Assembly (NCBI GenBank): GCA_011390635.1
Contig: JAABSA010000011.1
Location: 1 to 64,000 of the forward strand
Reading direction: 5' to 3'
DNA: 64,000 bases
Origin: Desulfotignum sp.
GTDB taxonomy: Bacteria > Desulfobacterota > Desulfobacteria > Desulfobacterales > Desulfobacteraceae
Part shown: positions 44,170 through 51,794 of the stretch, piece after piece
Layout: the number at the start of each line of letters is the position of its first letter
How positions within the stretch are numbered: the stretch's first letter is position 1
Position numbers and translations under genes: made by a program
Notes under the pieces: model-generated
Seen by the model: only the letters and a program-made list of their open reading frames with translations
Database searches by the model: none
What the model was told of the DNA's origin: nothing

Positions 44170-45576
44170 ATGCCCCCTCATGCCAAACAACCGCTGCTCA
44201 AAAACCTTCCCGGTGTCGACCATGTCCTGGAAAAAACCCGGGAAGACGACCGATTTGCAACAGTGCCCAGACAGGTCCTGGTGACATCCATCCGCACAGT
44301 TCTGGACCGGTTGCGCCAGGATATTCTCATGGACAAAAAAAATGCAGTTGATGAAGCCTTTATCCTGACAGAAACAGCTGCCAGCTGCCGGCAGAAACTT
44401 ACCCCGAAACTGCTTTCCCTGGTGAATGCCACAGGGGTGGTGCTCCACACCAATCTGGGACGGGCCCTGCTGTGCAAAGATGCACTGGAAAATATCCAGA
44501 AAATTGCCGCTTCCTATTCCAACCTGGAACTCAATGTTGCTACGGGCAAAAGAGGACTGCGCTATACAGCTGTGGAAGAGTTGATCTGCGAACTCACCGG
44601 TGCCCAGGCAGCCATTGCGGTTAATAACAATGCCGGTGCGGTCCTGCTGGCCTTGAACACCCTGGCCAAAGATACCGAAGTAGTAGTGTCCAGAGGTGAG
44701 CTGGTGGAAATCGGCGGTTCCTTCAGGGTGCCCGATGTCATGAGTAAAAGCGGATGCTGTTTAAAAGAAGTGGGTACCACCAACCGGACCCACCTCAAAG
44801 ATTACCGCAATGCCGTGACGGAACATACCGGACTTTTCCTCAAAGTCCACGCCTCCAACTACCGGATAGAAGGATTCACCGCCAGTGTGGAGCTGGAAGC
44901 ACTGGTTTCTTTGGGAAAAGACCATGATATACCGGTGATGGAAGATCTGGGATCCGGCACCCTTGTGGATTTTTCCCTCTATGGCCTGCCCAGAGAACCC
45001 CTGGTGTCTGATTCGGTTGCTGCCGGGGCGGATGTGGTGACCTTCAGCGGGGACAAACTGCTGGGAGGCCCACAGGCCGGTATCATTGTTGGGAAAAAAC
45101 AAGCCATTGAGAGGATCAAAGCCAATCCCCTGACCCGGGCCCTGCGCATTGACAAGCTTACCCTGGCTGCGCTGGAAGCCACCTTGCGTTTATATCGGGA
45201 GGAGGACCGGGCTGTTCAGGAAATACCCACTCTGAGAATGCTGACCATGACCTTTGAAGAGACCTGCCGGCGGGCCGCTTCTCTGAAAAAAATCCTCGAA
45301 AATATTCAGGGTCCTGTCGGCACAATTGCACTGGCTGACCTGGATTCCCGTCCCGGAGGCGGTTCTTTTCCAGCCCTGCGGCTGCCCACCCGGTGCGTTA
45401 CCCTGAAACCGGCTGCCATGTCCGTGGCTGCACTGGAACGCCGCATGCGCCTGTCCACCCCGGCCATCATTGCCAGGATCGAAAATGACAGGTATGTGAT
45501 GGATCCCAGAACCATTCAGCCAGGACAGGAGACCATTATTTCATCAACCCTTGAAACCGTATTGGCAACCCCATGA
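44170..45576 (+). CDS. selA: L-seryl-tRNA(Sec) selenium transferase
   Basis: A 468-residue SelA, the PLP enzyme that turns seryl-tRNA(Sec) into selenocysteinyl-tRNA using selenophosphate. Seen: an N-terminal tRNA-binding part (LLKNLPGVDHVLEKTRE), VNATGVVLHTNLGRALL, YSNLELNVATGKRG, AAIAVNNNAGAVLLAL, and the PLP lysine in VVTFSGDKLLGGPQAG. Its presence shows the organism makes selenoproteins, as expected for formate dehydrogenases and similar enzymes. selB and selD, often adjacent, are not in the window. It lies five bases after the CheD-HDOD gene and overlaps the next TPR gene by four bases, so the three may be cotranscribed. Confidence 0.96.
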   Translation: MPPHAKQPLLKNLPGVDHVLEKTREDDRFATVPRQVLVTSIRTVLDRLRQDILMDKKNAVDEAFILTETAASCRQKLTPKLLSLVNATGVVLHTNLGRALLCKDALENIQKIAASYSNLELNVATGKRGLRYTAVEELICELTGAQAAIAVNNNAGAVLLALNTLAKDTEVVVSRGELVEIGGSFRVPDVMSKSGCCLKEVGTTNRTHLKDYRNAVTEHTGLFLKVHASNYRIEGFTASVELEALVSLGKDHDIPVMEDLGSGTLVDFSLYGLPREPLVSDSVAAGADVVTFSGDKLLGGPQAGIIVGKKQAIERIKANPLTRALRIDKLTLAALEATLRLYREEDRAVQEIPTLRMLTMTFEETCRRAASLKKILENIQGPVGTIALADLDSRPGGGSFPALRLPTRCVTLKPAAMSVAALERRMRLSTPAIIARIENDRYVMDPRTIQPGQETIISSTLETVLATP

Positions 45577-46796
45577 AACCCAGATTCGCGTCAAAGGAAT
45601 TTACTTTTTTAAAACCGGATTCAGATGAGCTTTCCATCCAGGAACCCAAAACCTATTTTTCCGATCTGGTGCACAAAAAAACAGTGTCCTTTGAGGCTTT
45701 TGAACAACGCCTGGCAGCAGCCAGGATACCAAAAAACGGCTTTACCTGCGCTGCCATCCAGGTGGCACAAACCGCATCTGAACAAACCCTGGAAAAAGCC
45801 AGGGATATTTTTGAAGCCTGCTTTCACTCGGTGCTGGACAAAAAAAGAGGGATCTGGGAAGCACTGGATCCCACTGCCTTTGTTCTGGTTTTCTGGGACT
45901 ATGATAACCAGCGCAAAGCCATGGATCTGCTGGAATCCCTTAAAGACAAGATTTCCCATGCCCTGAAAGCGGAACTGCTGGTGGGTGTGGCATTTTTTCC
46001 ATTTCACACCTTTTCTGGCTCCGAGATTTTTGCCAATGCCCTGAAAGCCATCGACCATGCTGCTTTTTTCGGCCCCGGCCATATGAAGCATTTTGACGGC
46101 ATCTCCTTGAACATAAGTGGAGACCGCCTCTACCAGTTGGGACAATATGAAGCAGCAGTGCAGGAGTATGAAGAGGGGCTTTTACTGGAACCCAAAAATA
46201 TCAATCTCCTGAACAGCCTGGGGGTGTGTTTCGGTGTGACCGGAGAACTGGAAAAAGCCAGACTTTCTTTTACCCGTGCCATGGACATCAATCCCAGGGA
46301 GATAATGGTAATCTATAACCTCGGTCTGGTTCATCAGATCTTAGGGAATAACGACAAGGCGGTATTCTTTTTGAAAAAAGCCCATGGCATTGACCATACG
46401 GTTTTTGAAGTGGAACTGCTTTTGGGCCATCTGTTGTTCAAGACACAACAATATGACCAGGCCCTGCCCCACCTGGAAGCCGCATCCCGCATACATCCGG
46501 AATCCAGTATGGCTTTCCGCACCATGGGAGAGATCTTCCTTGACCGCCGGGACCTGGACAAGGCAGGGACTGCCTTTAATGCAGCCGTCAAACTCAAACC
46601 AACAGACCCCATTGCCTTGTCCGGATATGCCCTGGCCATGGCCTTGAGAAAACGCAACCTGAAAATCGCCCTGACCTTTGCCAGAAAAAGCGTGGCATTG
46701 GAACCGGAAAACACTATTTTCCAGGATAGGCTGGAACAGGTACGGCAATTGACAAAATCCTCCCAAGGATATGATAAAACCAAAAAATTTGCCTGA
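45573..46796 (+). CDS. TPR-repeat protein with degenerate cyclase-like N-terminal domain
   Basis: A 407-residue soluble protein. Residues ~200-390 are about five tetratricopeptide repeats (LYQLGQYEAAVQEYEEGLLLEP, LNSLGVCFGVTGELEKARLSF, VIYNLGLVHQILGNNDKAVFFL, and so on), a scaffold for protein contacts. Residues ~55-175 resemble a GGDEF or adenylate-cyclase-like fold (AFVLVFWDYDNQRKAMDLLESLKDKI, VGVAFFPFHTFSGSEIFANALKAIDHA) but lack the GGDEF signature, so it is probably catalytically dead. Its start overlaps the selA stop. A link to selenium metabolism is not implied by sequence alone. Confidence 0.78.
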   Translation: MKPRFASKEFTFLKPDSDELSIQEPKTYFSDLVHKKTVSFEAFEQRLAAARIPKNGFTCAAIQVAQTASEQTLEKARDIFEACFHSVLDKKRGIWEALDPTAFVLVFWDYDNQRKAMDLLESLKDKISHALKAELLVGVAFFPFHTFSGSEIFANALKAIDHAAFFGPGHMKHFDGISLNISGDRLYQLGQYEAAVQEYEEGLLLEPKNINLLNSLGVCFGVTGELEKARLSFTRAMDINPREIMVIYNLGLVHQILGNNDKAVFFLKKAHGIDHTVFEVELLLGHLLFKTQQYDQALPHLEAASRIHPESSMAFRTMGEIFLDRRDLDKAGTAFNAAVKLKPTDPIALSGYALAMALRKRNLKIALTFARKSVALEPENTIFQDRLEQVRQLTKSSQGYDKTKKFA

Positions 46797-46845
46797 TCAA
46801 AAGAGCGGACTCTCTGACCCCGGCAATTTATCTTTGGCCTTTCCC

Positions 46846-46874
46846 TTGAAAAACAGCTCCAAACCCCTTATATT
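46846..46874 (+). promoter_or_regulatory. Sigma-70-type promoter for the tetrapyrrole operon
   Basis: TTGAAA, a 17-base spacer, then TATATT: a good vegetative promoter, 36 bases ahead of the fmdB-like start. It follows the TPR gene stop with no competing frame, so it likely begins the fmdB-hemC-cobA/hemD-moaA transcript. Confidence 0.7.
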
Positions 46875-46910
46875 GTCTTTTTTAGACGATAATTATCACT
46901 GAGGTGTAAC

Positions 46911-47153
46911 ATGCCGATTTATGAATATATGTGCAACAGCTGCAAAAAAGAATTTGAAACCCTTGTTCTGGGAGGTGATACGCCTTGCTGTCCCGGGTGT
47001 GAAAGCAAGGATTTATCACGGCTTTTATCCAGGTGCGGATTTATATCCAAATCCACAGGTCCGGGCGGCGAAAGCCAGGTAACCGCTTCTTCGGCTTCCT
47101 CCGCCTGCGGCAGCTGTTCCGCCGGCAGTTGTGCATCCTGCGGAGTGGGATGA
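46911..47153 (+). CDS. FmdB-family zinc-ribbon protein
   Basis: An 80-residue protein. The N-terminal zinc ribbon is typical of the FmdB family: MPIYEYMCNSCKKEFETLV, then DTPCCPGCESKDLSRLLS (two CxxC pairs). A glycine-, serine- and cysteine-rich tail follows (SACGSCSAGSCASCG). FmdB proteins are proposed regulators or assembly factors, but their function is not established. It leads the operon with hemC. GAGGTGTAAC precedes the ATG and a sigma-70 promoter is just upstream. The cysteine-rich tail could bind metal, which may suit a role beside tetrapyrrole genes. Confidence 0.9.
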   Translation: MPIYEYMCNSCKKEFETLVLGGDTPCCPGCESKDLSRLLSRCGFISKSTGPGGESQVTASSASSACGSCSAGSCASCGVG

Positions 47154-47172
47154 CTCCGGTGTGGATACAGTA

Positions 47173-48105
47173 ATGAAAAATGACATACGTATCGGCACCA
47201 GGGGCAGCCGGCTGGCCCTGTGGCAGGCCGAACATGTAAAAAAACTGATCACATCAGCCTTTACCGACATCACTGTTACCATTACCGTGATCAAGACCAC
47301 GGGCGACCGCATCACAGACAGGCCCCTGGCCATGGTGGGCGGCAAAGGGCTGTTTGTCAAAGAAATAGAAACCGCCCTGCTCAGCAAAGAGATCCACCTG
47401 GCAGTGCACAGCATGAAAGATATGCCCGGTGCCCTGCCCCCGGGATTGACCATCGGGGCTATACCCTGCCGGGAAAATCCTTTTGATGTGTTGATTTCCA
47501 GGCAGGGCCGGCACCTGGCTGATTATCCCTCCGGGGCTAAAATCGGAACATCCAGTCTGCGGCGGGCTTCCCAGCTCAAACATGCCCGACCGGACCTGGA
47601 AATGGTCTCCATACGGGGAAATCTGGACACCAGAATAGGCAAACTGGCCTCCGGAGAATATGATGCCATTGTCCTGGCAGCTGCCGGACTGATCCGTCTG
47701 GGTCAGGCAGACCAGATCACCCAGTATCTGGATGATACCCTCATGATTCCGGCTGTGGGACAGGGGGCGCTGTGCATCGAAACCCGGGAGGATGACCTGG
47801 AAATGGCCCGCATACTGTCAACGCTGGACCATTTTGAAACCCGCACCTGTGTACAGGGGGAAAGGGCATTTTTACAGCAGATTGAGGGGTCCTGCCATAT
47901 TCCGGTGGCCTGTTTCGGCAAGATTGTTGAAAATCAGGTGCATCTCACCGCGGTGGTGGCATCGGAAGACGGCCGGCATCTGGTCAAAGAGCAGATAATC
48001 TCCCCCATGGATAAGGTGGAGACCCATGGCAGGGAACTGGCAATAAAAGTCCTTGAAAACGGCGGAAAACAGATTTTGGAGACAGTGAACCCACATGACC
48101 GATAA
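47173..48105 (+). CDS. hemC: Porphobilinogen deaminase (hydroxymethylbilane synthase)
   Basis: A 310-residue HemC that polymerises four porphobilinogens to hydroxymethylbilane. Motifs: IRIGTRGSRLALWQAEHV at the start, IKTTGDRITDRPLAMVGGKGLFVKEIE, HSMKDMPGALPPGL, GTSSLRRASQL, and the cofactor-carrying cysteine in QQIEGSCHIPVACFG, which holds the dipyrromethane primer. The track start at 47131 lies in fmdB; the ATG at 47173 gives the family's usual N-terminus. It overlaps the next gene by 11 bases. With cobA-hemD it supplies uroporphyrinogen III for siroheme, B12 and, in sulfate reducers, heme via the siroheme route. Confidence 0.97.
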   Translation: MKNDIRIGTRGSRLALWQAEHVKKLITSAFTDITVTITVIKTTGDRITDRPLAMVGGKGLFVKEIETALLSKEIHLAVHSMKDMPGALPPGLTIGAIPCRENPFDVLISRQGRHLADYPSGAKIGTSSLRRASQLKHARPDLEMVSIRGNLDTRIGKLASGEYDAIVLAAAGLIRLGQADQITQYLDDTLMIPAVGQGALCIETREDDLEMARILSTLDHFETRTCVQGERAFLQQIEGSCHIPVACFGKIVENQVHLTAVVASEDGRHLVKEQIISPMDKVETHGRELAIKVLENGGKQILETVNPHDR

Positions 48106-49633
48106 ACCAGGCAGGGTATATTTGATCGGAGCAGGTCCGGGTGATCCGGGACTTGTCACCCTCAAAGCCATAACCTGCATTAAACAGGCTGACGTTGTGG
48201 TATATGATTACCTGGCCTCTCCTTCTCTTCTGGAATATGCCAGAAAAGATGCCCAGATCATTTATGTGGGCAAAAAAGGGGGAGACCATACCCTGACCCA
48301 GGATGAAATCAACCTCCTGCTTATCAACAAGGCCGGGCAGGGACTGGAGGTGGCCAGGCTCAAAGGGGGAGATCCCTTTGTGTTCGGCAGGGGTGCTGAA
48401 GAGGCCCAAAAACTGCTGGCCGCAGGTATTGCCTATGAGGTGATACCGGGTGTCACATCGGCCATATCCGCACCAGCCTACGCCGGCATTCCCGTGACCC
48501 ACAGGGACCATACTTCCTTTGTTTCCTTTATCACCGGCCATGAAGATCCTGCCAAAGAAAATTCTCGCATGCAGTGGGATATATTTGCCCGGTCCGATGC
48601 CACCCTGGTGTTTCTCATGGGTGTCAAAAACCTGGAAAACATTGTGACCAATCTGGTATCCCATGGAAAACCCGCAGACACACCCGTTGCACTGGTGCGA
48701 TGGGGCACCACCCCGTTGCAGCAGACTGTCACAGGCACCCTCGCGACCATTGTGGAAAAAGTGCACCAGGCAAAATTGAAATCACCGGCCATCATTGTTG
48801 TGGGCCAGGTGGTGTCCCTGCGGGAGGAGCTGGCCTGGTTTGATAAAAAACCGTTGTTCGGAAAAAAAATTGTCATCACAAGGGCCCGGGCCCAGGCCTC
48901 CGGTCTCCGGGCAGACCTCACCCGGCTGGGGGCCCATTGCATTGAAATCCCCACTATCCGAATCCAGCCGCCCCAAGACAACACGCAGGTTATAGAAGCC
49001 ATCGACCGCATCCAGGACTATGACTGGCTGGTCTTCACCTCCGTCAATGGAGTAAAATATTTTTTTGACACCCTGTTTGGCATGGGAAAGGACGTCAGGA
49101 TCCTGGGACACCTGAAATTTGGCTGCATCGGACCGGTCACCAAAGAACGGCTGGCAGATTTTGGCATTATCAGCGATATTCTGCCCCGAACCTTCCGGGC
49201 TGAATCTGTTGTGGAGGCTTTTGCACAGACTGATATCCAGGGGAAAAAAGTGCTGCTGCCCCGGGCGAAAAAAGCCCGGACCATTCTGCCCGAAGAACTG
49301 ACAAAAATGGGGGCGACGGTGGATGAGGTAACCGCCTATGAAACAATGCCGGACAAAGATGCCGGACCAACGCTTATTTCCCTGTTGGAAAAAAAACAGG
49401 TGGATGCTGTCACCTTCACCAGTTCCTCCACTGTGTCCAATTTCATGTCTCTGCTGAATCCGGCAAAGGCCCCGGAACTTTTGAACGATGTGATCATTGC
49501 CAGCATCGGTCCCATCACTTCTGATACCGCCAGGTCATTCGGGCTGAACCCGGCCATCGAGGCAGATCCCTATACGATTCCCGGCCTGGTGGACAGCCTG
49601 TTGACCCATTATACCAAGGAAGGCCTGGCATGA
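48095..49633 (+). CDS. cobA-hemD: Fused uroporphyrinogen-III C-methyltransferase / uroporphyrinogen-III synthase
   Basis: A 512-residue bifunctional enzyme. The N-terminal ~245 residues are CobA/SUMT: VYLIGAGPGDPGLVTLKAI, VVVYDYLASPSLLE, VARLKGGDPFVFGRGAEEA and VIPGVTSAISAPAYAGIPVTHR, which bind S-adenosylmethionine and the tetrapyrrole and add methyls at C2 and C7 to give precorrin-2. The C-terminal ~260 residues are HemD (GKKIVITRARAQASGLRADL, DWLVFTSVNGVKYFF, DAVTFTSSSTVSNFM), closing hydroxymethylbilane to uroporphyrinogen III. The product passes from one half to the other. Such fusions are common in anaerobes. It overlaps hemC and moaA at its ends, so it sits within one operon. Confidence 0.95.
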   Translation: MTDKPGRVYLIGAGPGDPGLVTLKAITCIKQADVVVYDYLASPSLLEYARKDAQIIYVGKKGGDHTLTQDEINLLLINKAGQGLEVARLKGGDPFVFGRGAEEAQKLLAAGIAYEVIPGVTSAISAPAYAGIPVTHRDHTSFVSFITGHEDPAKENSRMQWDIFARSDATLVFLMGVKNLENIVTNLVSHGKPADTPVALVRWGTTPLQQTVTGTLATIVEKVHQAKLKSPAIIVVGQVVSLREELAWFDKKPLFGKKIVITRARAQASGLRADLTRLGAHCIEIPTIRIQPPQDNTQVIEAIDRIQDYDWLVFTSVNGVKYFFDTLFGMGKDVRILGHLKFGCIGPVTKERLADFGIISDILPRTFRAESVVEAFAQTDIQGKKVLLPRAKKARTILPEELTKMGATVDEVTAYETMPDKDAGPTLISLLEKKQVDAVTFTSSSTVSNFMSLLNPAKAPELLNDVIIASIGPITSDTARSFGLNPAIEADPYTIPGLVDSLLTHYTKEGLA

Positions 49634-50613
49634 TTGCCGGAGGACGGTCCATAAACTATTTGCGGATATCAGTGACGGACCGCTGCAATTTCCGCTGCCA
49701 ATACTGTATGCCGGCAGCCCCTTTTGCTGTCATCCCTCACCATGACATCGCAAGGTATGAAGAAATTTTAAGAATTACCCGTCTGGCATGCGAAATGGGC
49801 ATCACCAAAGTCCGGGTTACCGGTGGGGAACCCTTTGTCAGAAAAGACATTTTTTCTTTTCTGGAACGTCTGTGCCGCATGGATCTCCTCTCAGATATTT
49901 CCATCACCACCAATGGGGCGATTCTGACCCGTGATAAAATACAGGCCCTCATGGACATCGGCATCAAACGGCTCAATTTCAGCCTGGACACCCTGGACCC
50001 AGCCAGATTTGCCGCCATTACCGGCCGGAGCAGATTTGAAAGGGTATGGGATGCCATCATGACCGCCCATACCCTTGGCATGGCACCTGTAAAGATCAAT
50101 ACCGTTGTACTCCGGGGCATCAATGATGATGAAATCACTGCCATCGCAGGCCTTACCCGCACATTTCCCTTTCATATCCGGTTCATTGAATATATGCCCA
50201 TGGGAGAATCTCCCATGGAAAAACAGCAGCAGATGCTGACAACAGAAATCAGGCAAATTATAGAAGCTGATCTGGGTCCGCTCACCCCCATGGCACACAA
50301 ATCCAATGACGGCCCGGCCAAAAAATTTCAATTGCAGGATGCGCCGGGCGTGGTCGGATTCATCACCCCCATTTCTTCCCATTTCTGCAGTGAGTGCAAC
50401 CGCCTGCGGCTTACCTCCCGGGGAACCCTCAGGCCCTGCCTGCTCCATAATTATGAAAAAGATATTTTAACCCCGCTTCGGAACGGGGCTTCGGATATCC
50501 AGCTCAAAGAAATAATTCAGGCAGCTCTTGCGCACAAACCTTTGTTTCATACCCTTGGTGAAAACAGACCCAAGGATATACCCATCAGCCACATGACATC
50601 CATAGGTGGATGA
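49630..50613 (+). CDS. moaA: GTP 3',8-cyclase MoaA
   Basis: A 327-residue radical-SAM enzyme making the first intermediate of molybdopterin from GTP. The N-terminal 4Fe-4S cluster is CNFRCQYCMPA (CxxxCxxC) and VRVTGGEPFVRKDI the SAM-binding GGEP. The second cluster cysteines lie in SSHFCSECNRLRLTSRGTLRPCL. The start overlaps the cobA-hemD stop (ATGA). Molybdopterin serves the Mo and W enzymes implied by the upstream tupA. The usual C-terminal GG that enters the active site of MoaA is present as the final MTSIGG. Other moa genes are not in the window. Confidence 0.96.
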   Translation: MIAGGRSINYLRISVTDRCNFRCQYCMPAAPFAVIPHHDIARYEEILRITRLACEMGITKVRVTGGEPFVRKDIFSFLERLCRMDLLSDISITTNGAILTRDKIQALMDIGIKRLNFSLDTLDPARFAAITGRSRFERVWDAIMTAHTLGMAPVKINTVVLRGINDDEITAIAGLTRTFPFHIRFIEYMPMGESPMEKQQQMLTTEIRQIIEADLGPLTPMAHKSNDGPAKKFQLQDAPGVVGFITPISSHFCSECNRLRLTSRGTLRPCLLHNYEKDILTPLRNGASDIQLKEIIQAALAHKPLFHTLGENRPKDIPISHMTSIGG

Positions 50614-50701
50614 TTTTTAATACGGCTGCTCATCAATCTTTCCCACTGCCCGCAGCAGCGATATGCAGGACAAAGGCACGAACAAACTTTTGGAGGCCAC
50701 A

Positions 50702-51760
50702 ATGGAAATTTCACCATCTCTGCTGGAACTGCTGAAAGAAAATGAAGAAATAGCACAAAAATTCAATGATATTGAAATCAGTATTTTAAATATCCTCAAT
50801 TTTCAGGATTTTTTGGAAAAACTGCTCTTTGAGATAGGGAATAAATTCTCTCTTCCCTATATATGGATCTGCATCATCACAGAAAGCCCCATTGCTGCGC
50901 AGGTGAAAAAAATAGACAATTCAACCCTGCTCAAAACCGCCACTGCCTTTGTGTCCAGACAGCAGTTTGTGACAGTGACAAAGAACCGTTTTACCCCCCT
51001 GCTGGCCAACACAGCCCTTGACCGGTATGCAGCCCTGGTGCCGAAATCGGTTGACTGGGATATCGGCTCCATTGCCATTGCTCCCATCACCCTGGACGGA
51101 GAGATCGTCGGCAGCATCAATCAGGCAGATCCGGACAAAAACCGCTTTGCCCCGGATATTGACGCGTCTTTGTTGGAACGGCTGGCTGTAAAGGTGTCTT
51201 TGTGCCTTTCCAATGTCACCGCCCATGAACGGCTGCGGTACATGGCGTATCATGATCCTTTGACCGGACTTTTGAACCGGCGGGTCATGGAACGTATCCT
51301 GGAGAGGGAATTTCTGCGGGCCAGCCGGTATAAGATGCAGTTGACCCTCCTGTTTTTAGACCTGGATGACTTTAAAACCATCAATGATACCCATGGCCAT
51401 GACATGGGAGATAAAGCCCTGTGCCATGCTGCCGGATGCCTGACCCGCCTCAAAAGAGATTCCGACGTTGTTGCCCGGTTTGCCGGCGATGAATTTGTGG
51501 TTATTCTGCCGTCCACCAGCCGGTCCCAGGCAGAGCATTATATGGACCGGGTGAAAAACATGCTGGCCGCTACCCCTGTTTCAGGCAATGGCAGCCGATT
51601 TTTTCTGCATGTGAGCCATGGTGTCTGCTGTATCCAGGACCCTGACATCGATTCTGCAAAAACCATGCTCACCGCTGCTGACAAATCATTATACAGGGCA
51701 AAAATGAAAAAAAATCAGCTGAAAAACACTTTTCTGAATAACACAGATGGTGTATCCTGA
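50702..51760 (+). CDS. Diguanylate cyclase with GAF-like sensor (DUF484 type)
   Basis: A 352-residue protein. The first ~170 residues form a GAF-like domain in the style of DUF484 (LFEIGNKFSLPYIWICIITE, IGSIAIAPITLDGEIVGSINQA). The C-terminal ~165 residues are a GGDEF domain (YHDPLTGLLNRRVMERILERE, FLDLDDFKTINDTHGHDMGD), with the active-site loop RFAGDEFVV, an AGDEF variant that is compatible with activity. It would make cyclic di-GMP in response to an unknown ligand. I start at 50702, because TTTGGAGG lies just ahead, not the track's 50663. The histidine kinase gene follows after 34 bases. No inhibitory RxxD site is obvious. Confidence 0.88.
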   Translation: MEISPSLLELLKENEEIAQKFNDIEISILNILNFQDFLEKLLFEIGNKFSLPYIWICIITESPIAAQVKKIDNSTLLKTATAFVSRQQFVTVTKNRFTPLLANTALDRYAALVPKSVDWDIGSIAIAPITLDGEIVGSINQADPDKNRFAPDIDASLLERLAVKVSLCLSNVTAHERLRYMAYHDPLTGLLNRRVMERILEREFLRASRYKMQLTLLFLDLDDFKTINDTHGHDMGDKALCHAAGCLTRLKRDSDVVARFAGDEFVVILPSTSRSQAEHYMDRVKNMLAATPVSGNGSRFFLHVSHGVCCIQDPDIDSAKTMLTAADKSLYRAKMKKNQLKNTFLNNTDGVS

Positions 51761-51794
51761 AGATCCTTAATGGAAAGGATATTACAGTCTGCTA

